A stretch of 21,351 nt of DNA from Pseudomonadota bacterium (GCA_021808875.1 JAKBAU010000020.1:1-21351), one strand, 5' to 3'. Positions 6,915-14,804 are shown, numbered from the stretch's first letter. Notes: generated by a model not told the origin, from the letters alone. Program-made: numbers and translations.

Positions 6915-8535
6915 TAGAACCACACGCCGGACATGCAGCGGCTCGGCGGGGATTTAGAGGTTTGATCTCTCTCGTTTGATGAAGGTCGAGCCGAACCGTA
7001 CGCAATACTGGTCGCGCGTTGCCCTGAGTCCAATCATATACGTGCTGAGCTGCCAGAGAGGCAGACATCATGGGAGCAGACGGTCCGTATGGCATAAAAA
7101 ATGCCTCTCCGCACCCCCCCTTTAACTCCGCATCGGCATCGTCTCTTAGCGCTGAGAATCGGTTTGGTTGCGTAAAATCGGGATGTAAACACCTAAGGCA
7201 TCCGAATTCAGGATCGCTCCCAAAGAATGTTTGAACGGCGGCTCCAGCTCCCTCGATCCAGGTGTAAAAGACAGCCGGATATCTGTTTCCTTGAACGCGA
7301 GCGTCTAATACTAAAGAATTCACCAGCTCGCTCACACCTCGTTCTCCCGTGGCATCAATCACTAAATCTGCCCGACTCAGTAGGAGCTCTTGGGATTGCA
7401 ATAGACCGTTTCTATCCCAAACGCGAGCGCCTGGAAAATCAGCCTCTATTTGTGCGCGCAGTGCGGCAACTTTTAATTTTCCAACTTCTGGAGCCCCAAG
7501 ACTATGTCGGCCGATATTTGTCGTTTTCAGAACGTCGTCGTCTATGAGAGTAAGCCGGCCATTTGGCCCTCTCCCTGCACCCAACTGCCCGAGGGCACGA
7601 GCCAAGTATCCTCCTATGGACCCTGCGCCTACGAGAACGACGTCTTTACCCCATAGGGGCGGTGTCCCATCTCCATTTCGGCCAAGGACATGGTCAATAT
7701 CCATTCGTAGCCCTCTTTTTCTTTCTATTGAAAGACCTTTACCGAAAGAATGACGTAAAGCCCGTTTCCAAGCTGCCGTACGTTCTACTGACTTGGCGAT
7801 CGCCGGCCCCTTTTTCGAGAGCAGTACCTCGAAACCGATTGTTCCATTTGGCGCTGAAATAAAGCAAGTCGGATTAGGTACTGGGGCACACTGATCCAAA
7901 GCATTTAGAATCTTCTGGGGAAGCTTGCTATCCCATTCATTGGCCCAATGTAGTATTTCCCCTAATGAGGACGGTCGGCTTTGATTTTCGGAGAACGACA
8001 ATCGACTTAGAGTGGTTACGCAATAACCCGAACGAGTGTCCTTCTTATTTTGGCTCGGCCGCCAAACGGCAAAGCCTCCGGAGTCGGCGTGCTGTATGAG
8101 AGGACCATCATAGAAACCAAATTCAACACTGACCCCTTTTAACCCCCAATGTTGAGGAAATTCACGGGCAATCTCTTCAGTCGCATGCCTGGTGAGGCCA
8201 CGCTCAATGACCTGCTTCGTCTTGACGATTAGCCCTCGAGCCTCTGCCGGCGCAAAGTACCGATCTGCAACGAACCTCGATCGATCGACAACGCATAGCT
8301 CATTGTTTTCATCGAGGTGCGGAACAACTTTTCGGGGAAGGATTTCCGGATTTTCGATCGTCGTGCGCGGCGCTTCTACGAGAGAAAGATCCGAATATTG
8401 AAGCGAAATTCTCAAGCTGAATCCGTTTACGATGATTGAGCCTCGAAAAATTGCCCCTCCAATATTGAGGTCTGCCTCAAAGCCATCTGCAGCGAGCGCC
8501 GCAGCAATAGCTTTCAACTGGTTCGGATTGCTCAT
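6904..8535 (-). CDS. cap2: CBASS Cap2: E2-E1 fusion conjugation enzyme (ThiF-like)
   Basis: A 543-residue two-module enzyme that adenylates the C-terminus of the CD-NTase and transfers it to a target, priming cyclic-nucleotide synthesis. The N-terminal E2-like domain carries the catalytic cysteine, C81 in NNELCVVD, following the PH motif at 72-73. A linker or adenylation-inactive region spans about 130-295. The C-terminal E1/ThiF domain begins with the nucleotide-binding loop LVGAGSIGG (301-309), then LTLIDDDVLKTTNIGRH (329-344). The E1 cysteine is probably C475 in GGCGEAFF. CxxC pairs at 446/449 and 535/538 should hold zinc. The start ATG overlaps the CD-NTase stop (ATGA, 8532-8535), so the two are translationally coupled. 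The length and both active sites are typical of full type II systems rather than the short E2-only form. Confidence 0.95.
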   Translation of the reverse strand: MSNPNQLKAIAAALAADGFEADLNIGGAIFRGSIIVNGFSLRISLQYSDLSLVEAPRTTIENPEILPRKVVPHLDENNELCVVDRSRFVADRYFAPAEARGLIVKTKQVIERGLTRHATEEIAREFPQHWGLKGVSVEFGFYDGPLIQHADSGGFAVWRPSQNKKDTRSGYCVTTLSRLSFSENQSRPSSLGEILHWANEWDSKLPQKILNALDQCAPVPNPTCFISAPNGTIGFEVLLSKKGPAIAKSVERTAAWKRALRHSFGKGLSIERKRGLRMDIDHVLGRNGDGTPPLWGKDVVLVGAGSIGGYLARALGQLGAGRGPNGRLTLIDDDVLKTTNIGRHSLGAPEVGKLKVAALRAQIEADFPGARVWDRNGLLQSQELLLSRADLVIDATGERGVSELVNSLVLDARVQGNRYPAVFYTWIEGAGAAVQTFFGSDPEFGCLRCLHPDFTQPNRFSALRDDADAELKGGCGEAFFMPYGPSAPMMSASLAAQHVYDWTQGNARPVLRTVRLDLHQTREIKPLNPRRAAACPACGSNGN

Positions 8536-9770
8536 CCAGAGGTCGTGCGAGGGACCATCGGTTTCGGTTGTCGTACTGGATCCACCACTCGAACAAACGC
8601 CGCGGCGCCAGCGAATGATATCAACCCCTCGTCTTCAGGCACGCGATCTCCGAACGCAGCTCGGGCAGACTGAAGTGCCAACCCTTTATGCTTGGTACTA
8701 TAAAGAGCCTTTTCAAGGTTCGTGCAGGTCGTAGCCAATGTATTCTGAATTTCGGCTCTGAACGCAAGTGACCACTCCTTGCAGAGGCTTTTTTCTCGAT
8801 CTCCTGGAAATGCCGGATTTTCAATCGTGGATGCAAAGATTTTGACCATCTCTTTGCCAACAGCCAGCAGGCAGAGGTCGTCACGGTTGTCTTCGAAGGG
8901 ATGGAGATTAGACACCGCTTTGACAACAGCGGCCATGATGCAGATCGAGCTCAAGTCGCATTCGGCCCAGTGGGCATCCCTCCAGCCCTTAAAAGAGCGG
9001 CTAAGACGGCGGATTACATCGCCGTAGGTATCTATAGCTACGTTAAACCAATCTTCCAATCTCCGTGGATCAGAGCCAACCCACCCATCTTTCCTGTGCG
9101 CTAGCACAATGTCGTTGTCTTGAAGCGCCTTATAAACATCCTCAGGCAGTTGATCATCCTCGCGGTCAGACGCGGCGTCCATTGCACTATCATTTCTTGT
9201 CATCAACGCTTTGGCGACTGACTCCCTGAGATTTTCAAATGTCTCGTCGCTTACTGCAAACAGGGGAATATCGAGGTGAAGACGTTGACTTAGACCAATC
9301 CGAACGCAGCTTCCTTTGAGAGGTGCCGGATTGAGGACCCAGCCTTCATTCTCACAAACCGGTTTTAGGGCCGTTTCAACGAGCTTGAAGTAGCCCTTGG
9401 CGGTGATGCGGGGTGTTGCACTACCATTGGACGCAATAAAACTCACAGGAAGAAACATCCCATCGTCTTGATCGATCTGTTGATGGGGCGGGTGTTGGCA
9501 ATCATTTGCTGTATGATATGCGAAGCTTCCCTGGATTCGAAACTTTGGCCCTGAGAATTTGATTTCCGCACCCTGTCGCAGGGTATGCGCCTCAAACAAG
9601 TCGGACTTTGCTACAAATCGCTCCCAGTTACGAAATGCGTCCCTCAGGGTCTTCCTGATGATCTCGCGTGCGCGTGAGAGAGTATCACGGTCGTCATCAG
9701 CCACCTTAAGCTGACCGAGGTAGCCATCACGGTTATTGAATAGCCTGTGGAGGTTCAGATGATTGGTCAT
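8532..9770 (-). CDS. dncV: DncV-like CD-NTase (cyclic dinucleotide synthase) of CBASS
   Basis: A 412-residue nucleotidyltransferase of the cGAS/DncV family; V. cholerae DncV makes 3'3'-cGAMP. The catalytic signature is GS (81-82) in QGSFAYHT, then D100-x-D102 in QIDQDDGMFLP and the third aspartate D167 in LHLDIPLF. The KDGWVGSDPRRLEDWF and FKGWRDAHW segments match DncV closely, placing it in or near clade A. The C-terminus ends TTSG; DncV ends in a similar SG, and that terminal glycine is what Cap2 ligates. I chose ATG 9770 because AGGAG lies six bases upstream and DncV aligns from there; an in-frame GTG at 9791 overlaps a TATATA box. The exact product cannot be read from sequence. Confidence 0.95.
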   Translation of the reverse strand: MTNHLNLHRLFNNRDGYLGQLKVADDDRDTLSRAREIIRKTLRDAFRNWERFVAKSDLFEAHTLRQGAEIKFSGPKFRIQGSFAYHTANDCQHPPHQQIDQDDGMFLPVSFIASNGSATPRITAKGYFKLVETALKPVCENEGWVLNPAPLKGSCVRIGLSQRLHLDIPLFAVSDETFENLRESVAKALMTRNDSAMDAASDREDDQLPEDVYKALQDNDIVLAHRKDGWVGSDPRRLEDWFNVAIDTYGDVIRRLSRSFKGWRDAHWAECDLSSICIMAAVVKAVSNLHPFEDNRDDLCLLAVGKEMVKIFASTIENPAFPGDREKSLCKEWSLAFRAEIQNTLATTCTNLEKALYSTKHKGLALQSARAAFGDRVPEDEGLISFAGAAAFVRVVDPVRQPKPMVPRTTSG

Positions 9771-9791
9771 ACGCAGCTCCTGAATGGGCAC

Positions 9792-9797
9792 TATATA
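9792..9797 (-). promoter_or_regulatory. Possible -10 box in front of the CD-NTase gene
   Basis: TATATA on the minus strand, placing a start of transcription about seven bases on, just ahead of the AGGAG that precedes ATG 9770. The leader would be very short (about 14 nt). No good -35 is seen at 17-18 bp (the hexamer is TGTTCC). If real, the synthase can be expressed independently of cap15. Confidence 0.3.
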
Positions 9798-10097
9798 GCC
9801 GTTTCACCCGATTCGGAACAGACCAAGAACTTACCTGGCCACAAAAATCAACTTTAGCGGGTCGCGCTAAAGCAGAAAGTCTAAATTGCAGGACCGCAAT
9901 TCCATTGCGGCGTACGTTGTGCGAGAGGTAAATTTCGAGAGATGTAAAAAAATTGGCATTTTCAAGTGGTTATCGGAGCCGAAGCGAGCGCAGCGTTCCG
10001 CTTTGCTGGAGTGAAATAGGCTGGCATATCCCTTTTTTGAACGTTCGCAAGTGCTATTTAGCGGCCGTTCTCTCCTCATCTGACCGAGCCGTCGACT
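9798..10097. other. 300-bp gap between cap15 and the CD-NTase gene
   Basis: No convincing gene. It holds two perfect inverted repeats: CTTTAGCG/CGCTAAAG at 9852-9872 and AATTGC/GCAATT at 9884-9901. A 70-codon open frame on minus (9867-10079) has no ribosome site or recognisable features and I regard it as chance. The length is unusual for a CBASS operon, whose genes normally sit close together. Confidence 0.5.
9852..9872 (-). terminator. Hairpin downstream of cap15, possible attenuator or terminator
   Basis: Perfect 8-bp stem CTTTAGCG/CGCTAAAG with a 5-nt loop. On the minus strand it is followed within two bases by a T-rich stretch (TTGATTTTTG), resembling a weak rho-independent terminator. 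It lies about 225 bp after the cap15 stop and about 80 bp before the CD-NTase start, so it could separate effector and synthase transcription. Confidence 0.4.
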
Positions 10098-10781
10098 TTA
10101 AACTCTTGCCACCTCGATGAGCCCTGCTGTGTTGAGGCCACTTCGCCAGGTTCGCTTCGTCCAATATTCGCCTTTCAGGGTCTTTGCCTCGATGTTGAGG
10201 ACCAGACTTGCGGCGCCAAAATGCTGGCCTTCGTCTGTGTGCCTCGGCGCAGGAGTGTTCTGATTATAGAGATAGCCCAGCTCGAAACGTTCGAGATGGT
10301 CATTCCAACTCACGTGCGCGCTAATCGAATTAGAAGTACCTCCTGTGCTGCTGAGCTTTCCCTCAACGCGTAACCGAAAGAAAGAAGCCGTGATTTTGAG
10401 CTCGATGTCGTCTTCTTGTAACGGTACTTGGTCCAGTGGGCCGGCGTGTCCGGGCTTTGCATGCTTCTCGTATGAATCAAACATCGCTTTGACCGATGGC
10501 CAGTTTGAACGTGTTTTGCCCTCCCATTTGCCATTTATATCCGGGAACAAAAATGTTTGAACTCCTGGAACTCGCCAGAAAAGTCGCCATGGCCTCCACC
10601 ATTGTGAGCCCGAACCAAAGGCGAGCAGAAAAATGCCCCAACCGCTAAGCACCTTGCTGGCTAGAGACCAATCCTCTGCAACGCCTTGAGGAGCAAGCAG
10701 AGCAATAAGTAACACGAATACGCCGAGCGGAGGCAGTGCCAACCAGGCCACGAGGCGTTTAAGAGGTAGTGTTGAATACAT
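10098..10781 (-). CDS. cap15: CBASS effector Cap15 (two-TM, beta-barrel cyclic-nucleotide receptor)
   Basis: A 227-residue inner-membrane protein. Two hydrophobic helices are visible at about 11-30 (LVAWLALPPLGVFVLLIALL) and 43-60, followed by a beta-rich domain from about 80 onward. The domain opens with DINGKWEGK (81-89) and ends with the LKGEYWTKRT and GLIEVAR strands (202-226). This is the architecture of Cap15 (S-2TMbeta), whose barrel binds the cyclic nucleotide and whose TM segments oligomerise to disrupt the membrane and stop growth. ATG 10781 has AAGGGG six bases upstream. It is the first gene of the CBASS locus, 80 bp downstream of the DUF1612-like gene; a weak promoter is possible there (TTGAAC at 10865-10860, TGTATC at 10842-10837, minus). 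Base composition drops sharply from the genes upstream. Confidence 0.88.
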   Translation of the reverse strand: MYSTLPLKRLVAWLALPPLGVFVLLIALLAPQGVAEDWSLASKVLSGWGIFLLAFGSGSQWWRPWRLFWRVPGVQTFLFPDINGKWEGKTRSNWPSVKAMFDSYEKHAKPGHAGPLDQVPLQEDDIELKITASFFRLRVEGKLSSTGGTSNSISAHVSWNDHLERFELGYLYNQNTPAPRHTDEGQHFGAASLVLNIEAKTLKGEYWTKRTWRSGLNTAGLIEVARV

Positions 10782-10861
10782 CTGGCGCCCCTTCGGATCG
10801 ATGTAAGGCCGTTATCCGTTGCATGATCGAGGACCAGATACAAACCCCCGCGTCAAGCAGT

Positions 10862-11983
10862 TCAATGTTGGTTACCCAACACGCCGAGCTTGCGCCGCGT
10901 ATCTTTAATCACGTCGTCGAGCTGCAACATGGCTGCTTCAAGATCGGCATAGTCAAACACTGGCCGCTCAAGCGCCGGCCGCGCCGGCGCCTCGGCGATT
11001 TCGAATTCGGCCACCTCTTCCTCATCTGCTTCCCGGTACGGCCGCCCCCGCCGGCGCTCCGGATCTGGCCGGCGCCGCGGCTGCACCGCCTCGCGCAATG
11101 GTGCCAACCCCGCCAGGCCAAACAGCCGGCGCGCCGCGCGATGCGTCACCTCGATCACGATCCCCTCGGCCACGAACCGGTCCAGCAGCTCGCCGGCACA
11201 TTTCACCGACATGCCAAGCGCCTTGGCCAAGGTCGTCGCTGAGAGCAAAGGTGCCGCCGCCAGCAAATCCACCGCCGGCGCCGCCCTGGAATTGCTGCGC
11301 CGTGAGCTGATCTTGCCCCGCGCCTCACTCCAGCCCCGCTGCAGGGCCCGCAGCATCTCCATCTGGTCCGCTGCCTCCGCCGCCACCGCTTCAAAGAAAT
11401 CTCCGACCCAATCCGCATACTCCTCCGGCGCATCGGCCCGCAGCGCATGCGCCCCGGTCAGCGGTGCCGGCACACGTAGCAGGCCGATCCGCCGCCAGTA
11501 GCGGATCAGCGCCGCCCGCAACGGCGCCCGCGCCCCACCGCGTTCCAGCCAGGTCCACACGCCTTGCGCCGCGGCCAGCAGCCCGCCCGGCAGCACGGAG
11601 AGCAAATGCTGCTCGGCCGCCTGCACCTCCCCCTCCTGATCAAAATCCGGTTCGGTCAGCCACTGGTGCAACCCCAGCGCCGTGCGTGCCGCCTCAAACA
11701 CCTGCCCCCGGTCGATAATCCGCAGTTCATTTTCCATCCGCAGCCGCAGCCCTTCGAGCACGGCCGCCAGATGCCACGGATCAATCATCTGCCCGTCGAC
11801 CGCGGCCTGGCGCCGCACCGCATCAAGCCGCGCCCGATGCAAAAACGCCGGCAAAAGAGGATGCCCCTCCAGAGCCTGGTCGAGCCGGGCGATATTGGCG
11901 GCCGCCCGCGCATGCGCCGCCAGCAAATCCGGATCCGCCAGCAATGGCGCCGCATGGCCGGGGCGCTTGAACAGGTTCAGCAT
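10862..11983 (-). CDS. RHE_PE00001 / DUF1612 family plasmid protein with C-terminal HTH
   Basis: A 373-residue cytoplasmic protein, rich in Ala, Arg and Leu. The N-terminal two thirds (about 20-220) is mostly helical and resembles the Fic-like/DUF1612 region of RHE_PE00001 proteins. A helix-turn-helix follows at about 245-280 (LSATTLAKALGMSVKCAGELLDRF), then a basic linker (303-317) and an acidic C-terminus. Its function is not established; it is common on rhizobial and Acetobacteraceae plasmids and I infer a DNA-binding role. AAGGG lies eight bases before ATG 11983. It follows the YhcG gene by 39 bp on the same strand, so the two are probably co-transcribed, with possible read-through into cap15. 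The high GC content matches YhcG and the recombinase, not the CBASS genes. Confidence 0.8.
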   Translation of the reverse strand: MLNLFKRPGHAAPLLADPDLLAAHARAAANIARLDQALEGHPLLPAFLHRARLDAVRRQAAVDGQMIDPWHLAAVLEGLRLRMENELRIIDRGQVFEAARTALGLHQWLTEPDFDQEGEVQAAEQHLLSVLPGGLLAAAQGVWTWLERGGARAPLRAALIRYWRRIGLLRVPAPLTGAHALRADAPEEYADWVGDFFEAVAAEAADQMEMLRALQRGWSEARGKISSRRSNSRAAPAVDLLAAAPLLSATTLAKALGMSVKCAGELLDRFVAEGIVIEVTHRAARRLFGLAGLAPLREAVQPRRRPDPERRRGRPYREADEEEVAEFEIAEAPARPALERPVFDYADLEAAMLQLDDVIKDTRRKLGVLGNQH

Positions 11984-12022
11984 CTCCTCGCCCTTTCCGG
12001 CATCATTTTACGGCGGCACGGC

Positions 12023-13075
12023 TCATGCCGACCCATCCTCCCCTCCCGTTTCAGGGAGAATCCCCGGCTCCAGCTCATCGGAGGACGGCAGTGCCGCGGC
12101 CAGTTCGGCCGGCAGCGCCTCGGCCAGCATCAGCTCGTAGCGCGACACCCCGATCGGCGCGCCGGTCCCGCGCAACGTGTATTCCACCACCACCTTATTA
12201 TGGTCCCGGCACAGGATCAGCCCGATGCTCGGATTGTCGCCCGGCTCCCGCTCCAGATCATCCAGCGCCGCCAGATAAAAATTCATCTTGCCGGCATGCT
12301 CCGGCTGGAATTTGCCGGCCTTCAGATCGACGGCGACCAGGCACCGCAATTTGCGATGATAGAACAGCAGATCGACATAAAAATCCTGCCCGCCGACCTC
12401 AAGGTGATGCTGGTTGGCGATAAAGCTAAACCCTTTGCCCAGCTCCAGGAGCAAATCCTTGACCTTGGTGATCAACCCCTGCTCGACATCCCGCTCCATC
12501 ACGGGCTGGGTCACCGTCAAAAAGTCAAAATGGTAAGGGTCCTTCATGATCTGCTGCGCCAAATCGGACGTTTCCGGGGGGAGGGCCCGGGCAAAATTCG
12601 TCAGTGCCTTGCCTTGCCGGACGTGCAATTGTGAATCGATCTGGAAATCGAGCACCGCACGGCTCCAGCCATGCTCTAGCGTCTTTTGTGCATACCACAG
12701 CCGGATGGCCGGGTCCTTGATGCCGAGAAGCATGATATTTTGGCCCCAGGGCAATTTGCCAACAAGCTGTTGGCAAATTGCCGGATCGGGCCAGGCTTCG
12801 GCGAAGGCCCGCATATAGCGCAGGTTGGCCGACGAGAACCCCCGCGATTCCGGGAACTCCGCGCGGAGATCGATCGCCAGCCGCTCCACCACCTTGGCGC
12901 CCCAGCCATCGCGCTCCTGGCGCTCAAGGATTTCCCGGCCGATGCGCCAATATAATGCAATCAGCTCGCTATTGACGGCGAGCGCCGTACGCAGCCGCGC
13001 ATCTCGAATCTGGTTCTTTATGCTAGCGAGCCAGTTGCCATAGCCGGCCGGCAGGGCGAGGGGACCTTTTGTCAT
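12023..13075 (-). CDS. YhcG/DUF1016-family PD-(D/E)XK nuclease
   Basis: A 350-residue protein. The N-terminal DUF1016 helical domain (about 10-180) includes ALAVNSELIALYWRIGREI and the LPWGQNIMLLGIKD motif. The C-terminal PD-(D/E)XK nuclease domain (about 195-320) has D235 in FYVDLLFYH and the D250-x-K252 motif in VAVDLKAGKF. YhcG proteins are predicted or weakly characterised DNA nucleases, frequent on mobile DNA and sometimes beside defence systems; the substrate is unknown. I start at ATG 13075, which has GGAG seven bases upstream; the frame stays open to 13189 but without a ribosome site. It is divergent from the tyrosine recombinase across a 419-bp gap and leads a likely two-gene operon with the DUF1612-like gene. 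Confidence 0.88.
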   Translation of the reverse strand: MTKGPLALPAGYGNWLASIKNQIRDARLRTALAVNSELIALYWRIGREILERQERDGWGAKVVERLAIDLRAEFPESRGFSSANLRYMRAFAEAWPDPAICQQLVGKLPWGQNIMLLGIKDPAIRLWYAQKTLEHGWSRAVLDFQIDSQLHVRQGKALTNFARALPPETSDLAQQIMKDPYHFDFLTVTQPVMERDVEQGLITKVKDLLLELGKGFSFIANQHHLEVGGQDFYVDLLFYHRKLRCLVAVDLKAGKFQPEHAGKMNFYLAALDDLEREPGDNPSIGLILCRDHNKVVVEYTLRGTGAPIGVSRYELMLAEALPAELAAALPSSDELEPGILPETGGEDGSA

Positions 13076-13494
13076 GAAGCGACTCCGGCGCGCTGGATAG
13101 AAACAAGCCGCGAAGCGCCCCCGCGGCTGGTCAGGCCGGCAAGAGAGAGGGAAGTCTCGGTCCGTCGGGCCACGCGCAATCCTCCGCAATATAAATCAGT
13201 TGTTTAAACGATAAATTACGTAAAATTCGTCTTAACGTCAAACAAAGATATTTAGTGATTTCAGCCCCCTGCTCCGGCTTATTGATCCATCTATTTCCGA
13301 TAAGGGGTCTTGTCGGAAGTAGATGGACAAACCACCGGAAACGGGCGTAAGACCGCATAAATGGCCGGAATCCTTTGCTTTCCGGCCCGCTGTTGGGAGC
13401 TCCCCTTGATGCATTTTGCCCCCTGGCTGCGCCTCCCCTTTCCGGCCTCACCCCTCCAAGGAGAAGGCCCGGCCGCCAAGGCAGGCGAAACGCC
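13076..13494. other. Divergent intergenic region between YhcG gene and recombinase
   Basis: 419 bp holding the upstream regions of both genes. It contains an AT-rich patch (about 13190-13260) and the 40-bp inverted repeat at 13287-13326. The final ~100 bp before the recombinase is GC-rich with only a weak ribosome site (GCAGGCG). No further gene is seen. Confidence 0.5.
13287..13326. repeat. 40-bp inverted repeat resembling a dif/core site for a tyrosine recombinase
   Basis: Two 18-nt arms, CCATCTATTTCCGATAAG and CTTGTCGGAAGTAGATGG, around GGGT. The arms are complementary except at two positions, both of which would be G-U pairs in RNA. Read as a Xer-type site, arms ending ..CCGATAA and TTGTCGG.. 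flank a 6-bp centre GGGGTC, the same layout as dif (ATAA-N6-TTAT). It lies about 170 bp upstream of the recombinase gene. Recombination site is my preferred reading; a strong RNA hairpin or an oriT-type repeat are alternatives. Confidence 0.5.
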
Positions 13495-14610
13495 ATGAGC
13501 GACGCCTACGCCAACGAGCATCAGCTGGTCGTGCAGCATTTGGCCGCCGCCCCTGCCCTGCCCGTGCCGCCAGCCCCGAAAGGCGGCACGCCAGCTGCGG
13601 TGCGCAAATGGTTCGATGAGGTCGCCGACATCATGCTGCCCGCCAGCGTCGGCACCCTCGCGGATGAGCGTGATGCCGCGGACGCCTTCCGGCAACTCGC
13701 CAAAGCCGACAATACAAGGCGCGCCTATCGCGCCGCCGTCGCCGCCTGGTGCGCCTGGTGCGCCGCCCGCGACGTCCCGGCCCTGCCCGCCTATAGCCGC
13801 GACGTCGCGGCGTTTTTGGCCGGTGAACGGCTGCGTGGCCTCAAGCCCAATACGCTCGATCTGCGCCGCGCCGCCATCCGCTATCTGCACCGCACCGCCG
13901 GCTGCGCCGCGCCAACCGATGATAGCTGTGTCGCCGAGACCGTCTCTGGCATCCGCCGCGACGCGGCAAAAAAGGGAGAATTTCCGCGGAAAAAGGCCGC
14001 CGCCACCGCTGCGATCCTCGAACAAATTCTCGATCCCATCCCGGAGGATCTGCGCGGCTTGCGCGACCGCGCCCTGCTCCTGGTCGGCTTTGCCGGGGCG
14101 CTGCGCCGCTCAGAACTGGTGGCGATTGCCTGTCCCCATCTGGAAACGATCGACCAGGGGATTCGCCTCACCCTGCCGGTCACCAAGGGCGCGCAAACCG
14201 CGGCAGTGACCGTCCCCCTGCCCTACGGCCAGACCGGGCTGTGCCCGGTGCAGGCCTTGCGCCGCTGGCTCGACGCCGCCGGAATCACGAAAGGCCCGGT
14301 ATTCCGCCGCATCTGGACGCCGCCCGCAACCACGGCCGAGCCCCCTCCCCCGCCCCGCATCGGCCATGCCGCCCTCAGTACCCGCGCTGTGGCCAGCATC
14401 ATCCAGAGCCGGGCCGCCGCCGCCGGGTTCGAGCCACGGGATTTTGGCGGGCACAGCCTGAAACGCGGGGCCCTGACCACCGGCATGCGGCTCGGCGTGC
14501 ATCCGGCCAAGCTGAAACAGCTCGGGCGCCATAAAAGCTTCGATGTGCTCGGTGAGTATCTCGAATTTGGCGATCGTTTTGAGGACCATCCGCTGAAAGA
14601 CGTTCTTTGA
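13495..14610 (+). CDS. Tyrosine recombinase / plasmid integrase
   Basis: 371 residues. The N-terminal SAM-like DNA-binding domain covers about 60-165 (NTRRAYRAAVAAWCAWC and PNTLDLRRAAIRYLH). The catalytic domain, from about 170, shows R204 in GALRRSEL, K231 in VTKGA, H320 in GGHSLKRGALT, H345 in LGRHKS and the nucleophile Y355 in LGEYLEF. At the second arginine of the usual HxxR box the residue is lysine (K323), with arginine next to it. Its likely job is plasmid dimer resolution or site-specific integration; the dif-like repeat upstream supports this. I chose ATG 13495 as the start of the conserved-looking protein; the frame is open to 13375 but that stretch is low-complexity. Strongly GC-rich like the divergent neighbours. 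Confidence 0.9.
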   Translation: MSDAYANEHQLVVQHLAAAPALPVPPAPKGGTPAAVRKWFDEVADIMLPASVGTLADERDAADAFRQLAKADNTRRAYRAAVAAWCAWCAARDVPALPAYSRDVAAFLAGERLRGLKPNTLDLRRAAIRYLHRTAGCAAPTDDSCVAETVSGIRRDAAKKGEFPRKKAAATAAILEQILDPIPEDLRGLRDRALLLVGFAGALRRSELVAIACPHLETIDQGIRLTLPVTKGAQTAAVTVPLPYGQTGLCPVQALRRWLDAAGITKGPVFRRIWTPPATTAEPPPPPRIGHAALSTRAVASIIQSRAAAAGFEPRDFGGHSLKRGALTTGMRLGVHPAKLKQLGRHKSFDVLGEYLEFGDRFEDHPLKDVL

Positions 14611-14638
14611 AGCCCCCTGTTGTGGCTAAGGATAACCC

Positions 14639-14657
14639 GTACCAACATCATCGGTTA
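14639..14657 (-). repeat. Iteron-like motif distal to parB
   Basis: On minus TAACCGATGATGTTGGTAC, which differs from the repA-proximal unit ACCGATGATTTTGGTTC at only a few positions. It could be a remote RepA binding site or a remnant of an earlier origin. Confidence 0.4.
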
Positions 14658-14804
14658 GCAAAAAGCACGACCTACACCTTAGCCTTTGGCTCCACGTGCA
14701 TCGACATCAACACTATAACCCCCCGTTTTGGTTGATAAATCGACAATTCGAAAAAGGCCTACAAAAAGCCGTTTGCACCTCAGTGCTGCAGAGATGGCGA
14801 CCAG

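Noticed and set aside
9867..10079. A 70-codon minus-strand frame between cap15 and the CD-NTase gene
   Set aside because: No ribosome site, no hydrophobic or known motif, and it overlaps the hairpin arm. Considered as a small regulator but unsupported.
11564..12634. A 356-codon open frame on the plus strand opposite the DUF1612-like and YhcG genes
   Set aside because: It is an antisense shadow in GC-rich DNA, with a repetitive Arg/Pro/Gln composition and no family resemblance. Both minus-strand genes beneath it are recognisable proteins with ribosome sites.
13287..13326. The 40-bp inverted repeat as a rho-independent terminator
   Set aside because: It lies between divergent genes with no T run, so no transcript needs to end there; a recombinase site or other protein-binding site fits better.
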